Assembly (NCBI GenBank): GCA_963930655.1
Contig: OZ005619.1
Span: 20,855,752-20,919,751, forward strand
DNA: 64,000 nt
Direction: 5' to 3'
Source: Myrica gale
Taxonomy: Eukaryota > Streptophyta > Magnoliopsida > Fagales > Myricaceae
Part shown: positions 37,071 through 48,554 of the stretch, in pieces
How the letters are laid out: every line of letters begins with the position of its first letter
How positions within the stretch are numbered: the stretch's first letter is position 1
Program-made: the position numbers and the translations under genes
The notes under the pieces: generated by a model
Databases searched by the model: none
Seen by the model: only the letters and a program-made list of their open reading frames with translations
What the model was told of the DNA's origin: nothing

Positions 37071-37882
37071 TGAAGCTTACGGACTGCAAAATAATTAAGA
37101 GAACCTCTGGTAAACTCCGGAACTGTAAGGGGATTGAAAATTAACAGAGGTTTTTAACGAGCAGGCTGCAGATTTTTGGAGTAGTGCTTTTGAGCCGCGG
37201 TTTCTGTGGTTGACGAACTTATGGGCGTTGTGGCCGACTCGGCTCCGTGCGGACCATGCCATATCATATAATTAGAGCGACCGATCTAGAAAAAAAATAT
37301 ATATATATATATATATAATTAGAGCGACATTAGTTTTTTTTCTTTTTTTCAGCTTTTTTTCAATTGAATTTTTGTATTGTAGCAGCGTCGGCTGTAAAAA
37401 AACTGGTGGTCGTTTAATTGAGTGATGTGCCGTTGATGAAATAGTGAGAACGGTCGGTCGTCTGTCCGTGCCAAGATTCCGCCCTCTCCTTCTCTACCGC
37501 CACACACCCTCCTCCACACTGTTTCCTGCAACATTCAGACCTCTTTCACTTTCAGTAGCCCCTCTGCTCCTCCAAGCAAACCAAACCAGTCAGATTCACG
37601 CCTTTTTCTCTCTCGCTGAAACGATGACGTTCTCGGCTATTCCTACTTTTCCTAAATTGATCTGATGGTGGGAAGCGGGCCAAGGAGATCTGAGATTTCA
37701 GCGGCTGAAGGGCGCTTACAGCTTTCCCGCATCAAATTGCTAAACTGCAACCCCAAAACCCTGAAATAGGTAAAGGGTGTTTCTTTTCGATTAATTGAGG
37801 TGACTCGCTGTACATCCAGAGTACCTGTAACGCGCGCCGCCCACCCACACGTGAATTAAGTGCTATTATTGCTTTGTCGGCA
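37071..37882. promoter_or_regulatory. Divergent promoter region between two hydrolase genes
   Basis: 812 bp separate the start codons of the minus-strand alpha/beta hydrolase and the plus-strand TMEM53-like gene. It contains an AT dinucleotide run near 37290-37314. The stretch 37444-37680 (+) is GC-richer and probably leader sequence; the frame in it (37444-37665) is not recognisable. Shared regulation is possible but not shown. Confidence 0.4.
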
Positions 37883-40800
37883 ATGGAAGTTCCGGTGCGG
37901 TTCCTCTGCAGTCATTCCCTCAATCGCCAAGTCTTCGCCAAAACCGCATTGCTACCTTCGCTCATAGTGGCACCGGTCGCTCACCGAAACGACGCCGCAA
38001 TACGACTCCGGATGTCCCTCTCAGACTCACACTCTTCGTTTTCGGTCCCTTCAAATCTGAATCCGTTGGCGTCTCTTTCCTTGTTCCAGTCTATTTGGAC
38101 GCCACTCCCGAATAATCATTTCAGCCAATTCCGAACCAGTTCAAGCGACGGCGTTGCCAGGTGGAGTCGGGCTGCGGAGAGTTCTATCAAGAGAGGGAAT
38201 GATGCGGTAGCTTTCGGTGATAAAGAGCGAGTCGTTAAGGTGGTCTTGTTGGGTTGGCTCGGGGCCAAGACCAAGCATCTGAAGAGGTACGTGGAGTGGT
38301 ACAACACCAGGGGGTTTCACGCGGTGACCCACGTGGTTGAAGTGAGAGAGCTGCTGTGGTTTGACTTGGGCCAAAGGGTCGTGCAGCGAGCTTCGGCATT
38401 GGCAGACGAGCTCGTCTCGTGGGTGTCGGAGAAGGAAGAGGACGGCAGAGAACGGTGCTTGGTTTTTCACACCTTCAGCAACACGGGTTGGCTCCTGTAG
38501 GTTGATAGTTAATCTTTTTCATGATTTTTTACCTTTACAAATTTTAAGATAAATAGTTTTACTATTTTTAGTTACGGCCCCCTATAGCTATTTTATCCTG
38601 GTTAATTTGTTTTCAGCTATGGTGCCATTCTTGATGCTTTCCAGGATAGAAAGGACCTGATGGAGAAAATCAAAGGATGCATTGTCGATTCGGCAGGGGA
38701 CCCGTTTAATCCTCAGGTTTTTATTCATGACAGTCACAGTTCAATTATTTTCTAATGGTTTCTCCAAGTCTTCCCTTAAAGTGAAAACCTTTTTACGTGA
38801 TGTAATCTTATTTGTTTGAAATATGCTTACATGCTCTAAACCCGAGTTGCCTGTTTTCATTCCTGTCTACTTTTCAGTTCTTAGCCTCGCCCCCAATGGT
38901 TGATTTAGTAGCTTTTGATTGATAGCCTGGGGTTCTTTACTCTTTCTAAGAAATTGTTTTTTACTTCTGAGATGAAAAATGTGTCCAAATGGGTGCAATT
39001 GTTTTCGCATAAAGTTGAATAATAGCATATAGTAGACGTTTCTGGACTGAACTTCAAGCACGTCAAATGTCATCTTCAAATCTACAGCTTGACACTCATG
39101 GGTAAAGTACTTGAAATAAACTAACCCTCATTGCACTGGGTGGAATATCATTCCAATTTTTTTGCGTAAATACAGAAAACTGAAAACCTCTAGGCGGTTG
39201 GTAGTATTTATAGCTACTTTGACATTCTTCACTTCTGTAGTTCCTATTCTCACCAACCTCTACTATCAGGTGGATTTCTTTGCTTTTCCTGAAAGTGAAC
39301 TAAAGCTCACATTAATTTAATTAGAATAAGTAATCTGGAACAATTTGAAAAAGCAAGAGCTACGTTTTTGTTTGTTGGCATTAGGCAGCCAAAAATTCTT
39401 AGCAGTGATGAGAATTGACTTAGGCACACTCAACCATCCAAAGAAACATAGGCAGACCAACTAAAAAGACGAATTTGTCTCCTCAGAGGAACCATCTGTG
39501 TGATTTTGATTTTAGGGGCAATTGTGCATAATGATTTGTTTAGTATTTCTAAAACCCTTAGATGCAAGACAACCTTTTTTAATTTTGGAGAAGTTAAAAG
39601 CCTTATCATCAGCTGTGACATTGATATGATTGAGAAATGCATACGATATATAAACTGTAAATATCGACCTGACGTGGGTGTTGTCCTATGGAGTGGGATT
39701 GAAACGTTATAATGATAGTCAACAAAAGTGAAAGTGCTCATCTTTCGCTGCTGAACGTTTTTAAGTTTCTTGAAAAATTGTGTGAACCTAGTTCAAGGTT
39801 CAACTTACCATTTTGTCACACAGTTATGTTAGGGTGTCCTATTTTCCTTGGTCATATTTGCGACTTCACCTTGACCCAAGGTTTGTGGCCTTTGTTACAT
39901 TATTGTGATAATAATCCTCACCTTCCAAAATGCTCGCGATTAGTGAGTTTTTTACTTGAGAATGTTGTTCACATTGCATTTTCATGAAGAATGTTAGATG
40001 ATAACTTGTCAACCCTTACAGGTGTGGGCAGCTGGATTTGCTACTGCTATACTGAAGAAACAAAGGTCTACAGCACCTCCTGTAGGTGAGGATGGAGAAT
40101 TGAATGAACATGAAATTGAAGTGAGCAAGTCCAAGATGCAAGAAAATGAATCTTCAGTTATAGAAACTCTGCTTCTATCGGTATTAGAGAAGTTTTTCTC
40201 TGTTGTTCTAAAGATGCCTGATGTGGAGCCGTAAGTGTTTTCTTATCATGTTCAACTCTGCTACCATATTTTGAAACTATTCTGTCTGCAAGTAATTTGC
40301 ATTTGTCAGCTGATGTGGAGCTGTAAGTGTTTTCTCATCATGTTCAACTCTGCTACCATATTTTGAAACTAAATTGTCTGCAAATATTTTTGCATTTGTC
40401 GTAATTTAAGTATATTATCATACAGATTAGACCAGATATCATCTGTTTATAGATAAGTAACTGACTGTTTTGGCTGCGTTTGCATTCATAATATTCCCCA
40501 AAAGTTTATCTTTCTCCTAATAAAATACTCCAATATAATCTCTCTCTACCATAAAAAAATTATAAAAAATTACAAAAAATATAAAAAATTACCTCTCTCT
40601 TCACCTTTTCACTAAACCCAATACCAACACATATTCTCATACCAAAAATATTACAACACAAACACAACCTTAGAACGGTCGAAATTTTAATAGCAATTGG
40701 TGCATGCTTGTTTCGCAGGAGATTAAAAAGGTATGTTTCCAACGTATCGAAGAACCCACCATGTTGCCCTCAGCTTTATCTTTATAGTGCAGCTGATGAA

Positions 40801-40989
40801 GTCATTCCATTTCAGTCTGTGGAGTTGTTAATTGAGGAACAGAGGAGGATGGGGAGAACAGTAAGCTCTTTCAACTTCGGTTCTTCCTCGCATGTTGACC
40901 ATTACAGAACCTTCCCCCACTTATATTTATCAGTGATTCATGATTTCCTGAATGAGTGTTTTTCTTTTTCTGGAGTGGAGCAGTTTTAA
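37883..40989 (+). CDS. TMEM53-like (DUF829) alpha/beta hydrolase
   Basis: Four exons: 37883-38496, 38617-38716, 40022-40230 and 40719-40989, total 1194 nt, 397 aa, phases consistent. It belongs to the DUF829/transmembrane protein 53 family, hydrolase-fold proteins of unknown substrate. Visible marks are [20 protein letters not shown] with WYNTRGFH, the strand FHTFSNTGW (nucleophile region), [23 protein letters not shown] (acid region) and the terminal [11 protein letters not shown] with the candidate catalytic His. The first 110 residues are Ser-rich and low in acidic residues, consistent with an organelle transit peptide. From memory it matches At2g18245, which in Arabidopsis also lies between an RER1 gene and COAD. 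Intron 3 contains a MITE and begins with a duplicated splice donor. Confidence 0.92.
40219..40402 (+). repeat. 92-bp tandem duplication spanning an exon end and its splice donor
   Basis: Copies 40219-40310 and 40311-40402. Each starts TGATGTGGAGC(C/T)GTAAGTG, which is the last 12 bases of TMEM53-like exon 3 plus its donor, and continues GTTCAACTCTGCTACCATAT. The copies differ at only a few positions, so the duplication is recent. Confidence 0.9.
40470..40672 (+). mobile_element. MITE of about 200 bp, copy 3, in TMEM53-like intron 3
   Basis: Begins TTGGCTGCGTTTGCATTC and ends CACAAACACAACCTTA. Shares CTCCTAATAAAATACTCCAA and ATTACCTCTCTCTTCACC with the copy at 30330-30532. It ends 46 bp before the exon 4 acceptor. 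Confidence 0.7.
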
Positions 40990-41813
40990 ATCCTGCAAAT
41001 GCAGATTATTTTTTGTAGCATTTGGAACACTCTGGAGCAATATCATCACGGAGCATTTGTCTGTTCTACAATTACTACTGTGTTGATGGTTTACCTTCTG
41101 CGATTGAATTTTGGAACCAACTGAAGTGTATTGTTCAATGACTTAGAAAAGGTTCTCGAGGTCGTAGTGTTTAAGTAGACCAAAAAACTGGCTACTTGTA
41201 AAGATGGTCTTATTGCTTACCAAACAAAAAATGGTCTTATTTAAAAAGTTGGTGTCCAAAAAGTTGATGACTTGAGGAAATTGCAACCCCATAGGCCATA
41301 GGATTTGGACTGCACTATACACCTGACGGCTCACATTAATGTAAGATGGCATTTCCAAGTCTTCCTGTTGACATCAAACCATTAGTGCTAAACTATTTGT
41401 AGAACCCCAAAAAAGAGAAAATTAAAAAAAAAATTATATAGCGAAATAGACCGAAAATGTCCTGGTTCGTTGAACCTAATCATGTCCGGAGCACAAACAA
41501 AGGCTCAAATCTCTAACGAAAATTAAAAAATATATATATAGCGAAATAGACCGAAAATGTCCTGGTTCGTTGAACCTAATCATGCCCGGAGCTCAAAACA
41601 AAGGCCCATATCTCTAACGAACTCCATTGCGGAATTTTGCAGCCAAAATGTGGTATAGAGTAATAGGAAAGTAGTTGGCTTTAGGAAAAGACAAATATAT
41701 AGACGAAGTAGTTGGCCTCCATTTGCTAACCCAAAAGCCGCAAACAAGAACAGCTTCGAGCTTTGGCCTTGGGCGACCCCAACCAACCGTGGAAAAGAGA
41801 GTTTCTAAAAACA
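40990..41813. other. Spacer and COAD upstream region
   Basis: Contains the 3' flank of the TMEM53-like gene and the upstream region of COAD. The only structure seen is the 102-bp tandem duplication at 41416-41619. Confidence 0.4.
41416..41619 (+). repeat. 102-bp tandem duplication upstream of COAD
   Basis: Copies 41416-41517 and 41518-41619 share TATAGCGAAATAGACCGAAA, ATGTCCTGGTTCGTTGAACC and ATCTCTAACGAA, with about ten differences. The second copy ends roughly 195 bp before the COAD start codon, so the promoter or leader has been doubled. Confidence 0.9.
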
Positions 41814-44800
41814 ATGTCGTTTCCGGAGGATCCTTTGGTGAAGTCGGAGATTTCTCCGCCAAATTCATACGCAGCTGTGGTTCTCGGCGGTACCTTTGAC
41901 CGTTTACACGACGGCCACCGCCTCTTTCTCAAGGTCCCAACTCTCTCTGAATCTTTTTTTTTTTATATATTAATTAAGGTTTGAGATGGTTATTAAACGA
42001 CTTGCTCGAACTCTAACCTATATGGAACGGAAAAGTAATAGCAGCCTACGTCGCACGCCGGCAACGACATTCGTGGCCTACCCTGAACCTGCACGTCCAT
42101 ACTCGCCTTCTGTCCCCAGAGGCCTATATGTCCTACCATTTCTTCCTTTGCCTCCCCGCCCGCCCCGGGGTCCAGTCACTGTCCGCCATTTGATCGAACA
42201 CCTTCGGGCCACTTTTCCTCTCACGGAGCACTAGTGTCTTATTTTTTTTTCCCAAAAATCTCTTTTCTTTGGTAGCAAAAAACCATTTGGGAGGGATCTT
42301 ACATCAAGTTTGACTCGTTCAGAGGGTTGGAATTTGTTATTCTAAATTTTTTTATTATTATTTTGGTTTCGTGGTTGGTGGACGGCATTTTTTGTTTGTT
42401 TTGTCCAGTTCTGAACTTCTGCAAGAAGCATCTCGCACCGATTGCAATTTGAATCACGTCTGAGTTTGGTATCACATTTCTTCAACCTCACGAATTACAT
42501 CCCACTTGTACGAAATTATGTTCTTGTAGCACCAGACACCATCTACTATACCAAAACCACTCCCTAAATCTGCATTGAAGAGCTGGACCAGTTGACTGGC
42601 CCGTTATTCTTAGAGATGGAACTATGGTAGGCCTATTTTGGTCAGTATTTAATTCGGATAATTTGGACATTTTTGGAAGGTTGGATATAAGTTTCAGATC
42701 TTCAGGGTAGTTAGATCTAATTTACCTACCTTATTATTTTCGGATTTGATGAGGTTGATGAGGATGAAAGTGCTAAATTAGGCAGCGGCGGAGCTAGCAA
42801 GGGATCGAATAGTGGTTGGAGTTTGCGATGGGCCTATGTTGACTAACAAGCAGGTAATTAAAATTTTTGCTTTACCCTTGTGTTGGAAATGTGTCATTAA
42901 TTGATTGAATAATGGATTTTTATCTTTTTGTGTGTTTGTTGTGCGGATTGCCATTTATTTATGGTAACTTAGCAACATATCTACTGGTTTTCTATGGCTG
43001 TTCAAAAGTCGTGTTCATGTTGCATTTACTGTTGTACCTTAAGCAGCTTTATATTTTAAGAAAGTTAAATAGAATTGAAAAATATTTTGCAATTCAATAC
43101 CCCAAAGAGCAATGCTTTCACCTCTCATAGAATTTGTTTTTTCCCTCTGGGGTCATCATTCATGAGATGAGGGAAATATTTGCTTCTATAGTATTGATCA
43201 TGGATTCCTCTTTCCTTGTTATTTCCTTTGATCAGTATTACAGAATCTTCTGTTGCTAATCTTCTTTCAGGTGCCAGGTTTTACAAAGTTGTTGTCTTAT
43301 TGAGATTGAAAAATTTATGATCCTATATAAGTATTAACTCAGCAATTACAGGAAGAAAAGTCGTTTCCCTTACTATTGTCGTTGTGAAGTGATGGGATAT
43401 TAGTTGCATCTCCAGCTCTAATTTATATTTTCATTATATTTTCTTTTTCTTCCCTTGTAGCATCCAAACTGTATATAAAGAGGTTTACAGTTGCATTGGT
43501 CTTATGGAGTCTACCCTAGAAGATAACATGCCTGCTTTGTGGCAAATTGCATTTAACATTTCAAGAACCATGCAGCCAGTAACTACTTGATTAGAATGAT
43601 TCTTTAATTGTTTGTGTAATAAAAAAAATGCTCTTGTCATTTTAAGATCGTTCATTGATGTTATCGCGACATTTCTTCATCAAGCACACATTCGAAATTA
43701 GCATATGGAACACAATATCGTGGATCAGGTCTCATTTTTGGTCTTCTCTGCTGTTACCCTATCTGACTCTTGATAACAACCTTATGCCGTTTTTTTTTGT
43801 CTGAAAATGTCCCATGTACAGTGGACATGGCATTATCTTTTTATTATCTCTCTTCCCTCAATTGCAGTTCTCGGATTTGATCCAGCCCATTAAGGAACGA
43901 ATGCATAACGTCGAACAATACATCAAGGTATATTTTACAAGACGTGTATAATGGGCTATATAGGCATGTTTATGTATGGTAGCTGAGATGGCGGAGTAGG
44001 TTCGCGTTTCCTCAACCATTACCATCTGTTCACATCTCAATCTTAGCATGATGGCTACCTGCCAAGTGTCTGAAAGTGGGATGTCTGTAGTAGCAAAACA
44101 TAGAGGGATAAAAAGGGAGAGAAGTTGCTTGAACTTTATTCTAGTCGAATTGCTTTGAACAGGCTATTTGTATGAGGCTTTTCTTCTATTAAGATAATCT
44201 CAGTCTTCATTTTCATTCATATATTTGTGTAGTCTATCAAGCCAGAGCTGGCAATACAAGTTGAGCCTATCACAGACCCCTATGGCCCTTCAATTGTAGA
44301 TGAAAATTTGGAGGCTATTGTTGTCAGGTTTGTTATTGACAATACTTTCTCATCTTAGTTGTTCTAAATAAGGCCATGGAGGAATATTTGATTTGCATGG
44401 ATGGTATCTCTGTGGCTCTTTGACGAGTTTGTTTCTTTTTTACTTTTGGACATTGATGTGGATGTCCTTAAAATGTCTTGTTCTGAACTTGGCTGTGTTG
44501 GTGAATTTCATTAGGACCATTTGTTGGGGGGGCTTTGTGATATTCATGAAGCATGGGGGAAGGAACAACCGTGAACTGTTTTGAGTCTTATAAAGTGGTA
44601 GCAGAGTAATATTCCTTAACTGGATTTGGTTTTCTCGCAGCAAGGAGACATTACCAGGGGGGCTGTCGGTAAATAAGAAGAGAGCCGACAGAGGACTTTC
44701 ACAACTAAAGGTTTGAGTTTCTAGTGTGGGTGTTGATCAATGTAGACATTTCTGAATCAACACAAATTCATACTTGTTCTGCTTGATTCCCTTGAAACTT

Positions 44801-44963
44801 TTGTCCACAAAATAGGTGTCAATAATTGGTGGATCTGTTGCAGATTGAAGTTGTCGATCTGGTTTCTGAAGAAAATAGTGGAGAGAAGCTAAGTTCGACT
44901 ACATTAAGGAAACTTGAGGCAGAGAAGGCCAAGAAACAACAGGCGGAGCAAATAGGGACGTGA
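41814..44963 (+). CDS. COAD: Phosphopantetheine adenylyltransferase
   Basis: Six exons: 41814-41933, 42782-42853, 43868-43927, 44233-44327, 44641-44710 and 44844-44963, total 537 nt, 178 aa, phases consistent. The enzyme transfers AMP from ATP to 4'-phosphopantetheine, the penultimate step of coenzyme A synthesis, probably in the cytosol. The nucleotidyltransferase motif [15 protein letters not shown] lies at residues 25-39 with the (H/T)xGH signature. [15 protein letters not shown] follows, and [17 protein letters not shown] carries the substrate-binding part. The end has [18 protein letters not shown]. The length is normal for the plant enzyme (about 176 aa). The ATG at 41814 gives [12 protein letters not shown], just before the conserved core. 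Arabidopsis COAD is At2g18250, also next to SYP112. Confidence 0.95.
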
Positions 44964-47082
44964 AGAATCTGCTCGAGACACGTGAATAATCTGCTTGAGA
45001 CAGGTTGAGTTCAATAATATAGCGCAAGCCTTGGGATGAGGTCAGTGAACAACAGCAAAACGGTGTTTGTATTGTGAGTTCGCACAGGATTAAAACTAGT
45101 AACAATAATGTCATTTGTTCTTCACGTTTCATTTATAGGAAGTCCAAAACCTTGTATGCCACGCAGCCTTGTAAATAAAGACAGTTTTTACTCCTCTTGG
45201 CGATTGGTTTTGCATTTTGTTGGAATACGAATAGTGTTTATGATCCGCTAGATTAAAGAAGATAATCCAAGTACATAGTGTAACAGCTATAATTTTCAGC
45301 CTTTCCCTGGGCAAGATAAATTTCATGCATCAGAACAAGATGTACGCCAGGTTGGGACGCGAATTTTGACATTTACCCCAATACAATTATAGAGTGTAAA
45401 GTAAACCCAAATAGAACAATTAAAAAGGGACCAAATATTTGAGTCTGTTTAGTTAATCTTGGCAGTTGGCCCGCAGTTGACATCCATGCAATGTTACATG
45501 TTCAAAAGGAAAAATAAGGTCTCCCTGTGCTGCATGTTGTAAAACCAAGTCACTTCACGATTGCACCTACAAGCTTCACAAAGAACGTCGTCGTATTCAT
45601 CCACCGCCTCATCAACCGTGAGCCACGAGTTTTTTTTGGTGGTCTGCAAGGTTTTTCACCGGCACACGTTCTTCATTCTAAAGGGCCCTGATTTAGCCTT
45701 TAGGGAGGAGAGGATATCCATGCCTTGCCTGCTTCAATTGGCCTCCTGAACACAACAAGATAATACCGTATGCATATGTTGCTTCGAATGTCTTTTCTCC
45801 ATTGCTCTCTTTAAGTACTCAAAACCCCAATTCTGTCCTTCCGTTACTAAAGTAATCAGCCATCCCTTCTCTGTATAACAACTCAGGGTTCCCGGACTCT
45901 CTGCAACTTATGGTTTAGATGCTTTACAGACTTTCGCCTGTTCCCGCATGATGACTGATTGAAACTGACTTGCCAATTTCTGGGCAAGAGCCGGAAGTTC
46001 CTGGTTTGGTGTCAAAAGAAGACGAGGACAAATATAACGAGGCGTTGAGCTCCGGAGTCCCTTGCGAAAGAAGGGGATCTTAGCCTACTTAAGACTGTCC
46101 ATTGTCCAACTAGCAAAACGTGGCCGTTTTGAAGATCATAGTGACGTGCAATATATAACTCGTAGAACATTGATAGAAACATTTTAAACGCCGTCGTGCG
46201 GCATGCAGAGCGGGAGTAAATGGCTTATTTGGGGTGGATTGCAACGCCTCTTCACAAATTAACGGCTATATATCTCCCAGATCTCGACAAAAATTCGAAA
46301 TTCAAACACAGACACGCACAAACCTGCATATAACTGAAACGAAACTGAGTGACCAGCGTCCCGTCCAGTATATTAAAGCCCTCATTGAAAAGTTCTTCTA
46401 TTAATGACCTCCCAACAAGTTGCTCTCCTCACGCAAACCCTATCATATTATATAATCTAAGAGGGAGGAGAAAGGGAGTTAGAACATCGTTGGGAATTTG
46501 TCAAGATTTCAGAGTGCAAGCTCATCGATTTCTCCAAGGTTTTAGGGGCACCCACTTTTGATTTCCTTCCTTTTCTTCTTGGTTTTGATTAGTCTAGAGG
46601 TTTTCAAAATGCCAAGATATCTTAATGACGTATGTTCAATGGCTCATGCATCGGCTTTTAATTTTCATGTTGCAAAACCAAGTCTTGAACACGCAGATTT
46701 CATTGTTACTTGGGTTTGGACATTCATATTTTTCCTCTCTGGCTACAAGGATTTCTCTAGTCATTATAACTTGAAGTACCAACGAAACATCAAAACCGAG
46801 TAGAAACATGGACGCATTTGTAGTTTCCCTTTCTTGAATACGTCTCTCAAATTTGATCTTGTTTATCTGTTTGGTTCTGTTCTCTTGGACCAGTAACTCG
46901 AAGGGATTAAGCGGATCTTTGGAAGTCAATCCAAATTTTGAATCTTAAAGGGTACACGCCGCATTTATCTTCTAAAATCGACCTGGGTTTGTATATTTCT
47001 TGGTTTAGGTGCCATTGCATTCCAATCTTGTGATGAACTTTCTTGAAAATTTGGCAGGTGGGTTTTGCAAATTCCTGCAAAG
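44964..47082. other. Intergenic region between COAD and SYP112
   Basis: Short frames only. Near 46500-46545, TTTCTCCAAG|GTTTTAG could be a leader exon end, and TTGGCAG just before 47058 is a good acceptor, so SYP112 may have an intron in its leader; this is inference. No repeat family recognised. Confidence 0.35.
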
Positions 47083-47979
47083 ATGAATGATCTTATGACA
47101 CAGTCGTTCTTAAGTTATGTGGAACTCAAGAAACAGGCCAAGATGGACCTTGAAGCCGATATCGGCTTTGAATCAGGCCAATTCAACCGCACCGAGGAAG
47201 AGAACCTCTCCCAGTTCTTTCAAGAAGTTGATGTAATTAAAGCCGAAATGGAAGAGATCACCAATCTCTTGTTTGATCTTCAACACCTGAATGAAGAGAC
47301 AAGGTCTACCCACAGTGCTAAAGTTCTTCATGGCCTAAGAGACCGAATGGAATCGGACATGATAGCAGTTCTTCGAAAAGCCAAGATTGTTAAGGCAAAG
47401 CTAGAAGCGGTTGATCGATCCAATCTGACCAATCGCAGGGTCTCAGATGCATATAGAGAGGGAAGTCCCGTTGACAGGACAAGGATGTCAGTCACTCATG
47501 GTTTGAGAGTCAAGCTAAGGGATATGATGAACGATTTCCAGTCCTTGAGAGAAAAGATTCTATTAGATCATAAGGAAGATCTCAGAAGGAGGTATTATAC
47601 TGCTACTGGTGATCTACCGAGTGAGGATATAATTGAAAAAATGAATGCTGGGGCTCTGAAAGTTCAATTATTTGAAGGGAAAACCGGCTTGGATTTGAGG
47701 AGTAAAGAGAGGCACGAGGCTGTGATGGATATTCAGAGGAGCTTGAATAAGCTTCATCAGGTCTTCCTTGGCATGGCTGTTCTGGTTGAGACACAAGGGG
47801 AAAAGATGGATGATATTGAAGAGAATTTGGCCAACGTGGGTAGCTTTGTCAGTGGTGGAACTAATAGTCTTTACTACGCCAATCAAATGAAGAAGAAGAA
47901 CATGAAATGGGCTTACTGGGTTTGTGCTGTGCTGCTGATTATAGCATTGGTGTGCATCATTTCTATGTTAGTTTCTTGA
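47083..47979 (+). CDS. SYP112: Syntaxin (Qa-SNARE) of the KNOLLE/SYP11 group
   Basis: Single-exon gene, 298 aa. Qa-SNAREs drive fusion at the plasma membrane, and the SYP11 group works at the cell plate. The N-terminus MNDLMTQSFLSYVELKKQA is typical of SYP111/SYP112. The Habc helices follow (EENLSQFFQEVDVIKAEME and LRDRMESDMIAVLRKAK). The SNARE helix begins near residue 210 (RHEAVMDIQRSLNKLHQVFL), with the central-layer Gln at 238 in ETQGEK. A C-terminal anchor of about 22 residues fills the end (WVCAVLLIIALVCIISML). SFVSGGTNSLYYANQMKKK before the anchor matches SYP112 (At2g18260) rather than KNOLLE, which reads differently there. I start at ATG 47083, since sequence before it is not conserved. 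Confidence 0.95.
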   Translation: MNDLMTQSFLSYVELKKQAKMDLEADIGFESGQFNRTEEENLSQFFQEVDVIKAEMEEITNLLFDLQHLNEETRSTHSAKVLHGLRDRMESDMIAVLRKAKIVKAKLEAVDRSNLTNRRVSDAYREGSPVDRTRMSVTHGLRVKLRDMMNDFQSLREKILLDHKEDLRRRYYTATGDLPSEDIIEKMNAGALKVQLFEGKTGLDLRSKERHEAVMDIQRSLNKLHQVFLGMAVLVETQGEKMDDIEENLANVGSFVSGGTNSLYYANQMKKKNMKWAYWVCAVLLIIALVCIISMLVS

Positions 47980-48554
47980 TGGAAAACAGTCAGAAAGTCA
48001 TCTGGGGACTGTAAAGCGACTTGTGGTCTGTAAGACCCAAGATAGGGTTTTGCTCTTTAAATTCATCTCTGATCGAGCTTTTCTGAGCTCATGGAGGGTG
48101 GTTAATTTTTTTTTGCTGCTTCTAATGGCTTTTGGCTTGTTAGATATGATCCTGTCGACCTTCCATTTGGTACAGTGATTGCTATCTGGTACAATACTCC
48201 GAGCTTATGTTAATTGATGGAAAGGTTAATGAGAATTAAATTTGCTTAATTGAGTAGATGGCTTGTAGAATTTTCTACGTTAGAAGTGCTCGTATTCTTC
48301 TTGAATGAAAAACGAGAGTGGGGTTGCTGGGGCTATGCGACACGGCCGTAATTTGCCATAAGTTGACGAGGATGACAATATGTGAATGGGGACCACCAAA
48401 AGTATCCCAAAGAAAAGGATATTCCTGTTAAATATCAACTACCTTATCCTAATTCCTAATAAAGTCCTGACCATTGAAACAATTTCTCATTTCTTTCATC
48501 GTCTTCTCATTATGAACAACTTATAACATTTTCGTCTCACTTATTAACAATTTA
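47980..48554. promoter_or_regulatory. Spacer between SYP112 and the PPR gene
   Basis: The first 250 bp should be the SYP112 3' untranslated region; the last 150 bp, CT-rich with TTTCATCGTCTTCTCATTAT, the PPR leader. No distinct sites recognised. Confidence 0.35.

Noticed and set aside
37285-37316. AT repeat as a possible regulatory site
   Set aside because: Simple microsatellite; nothing beyond composition supports a function.
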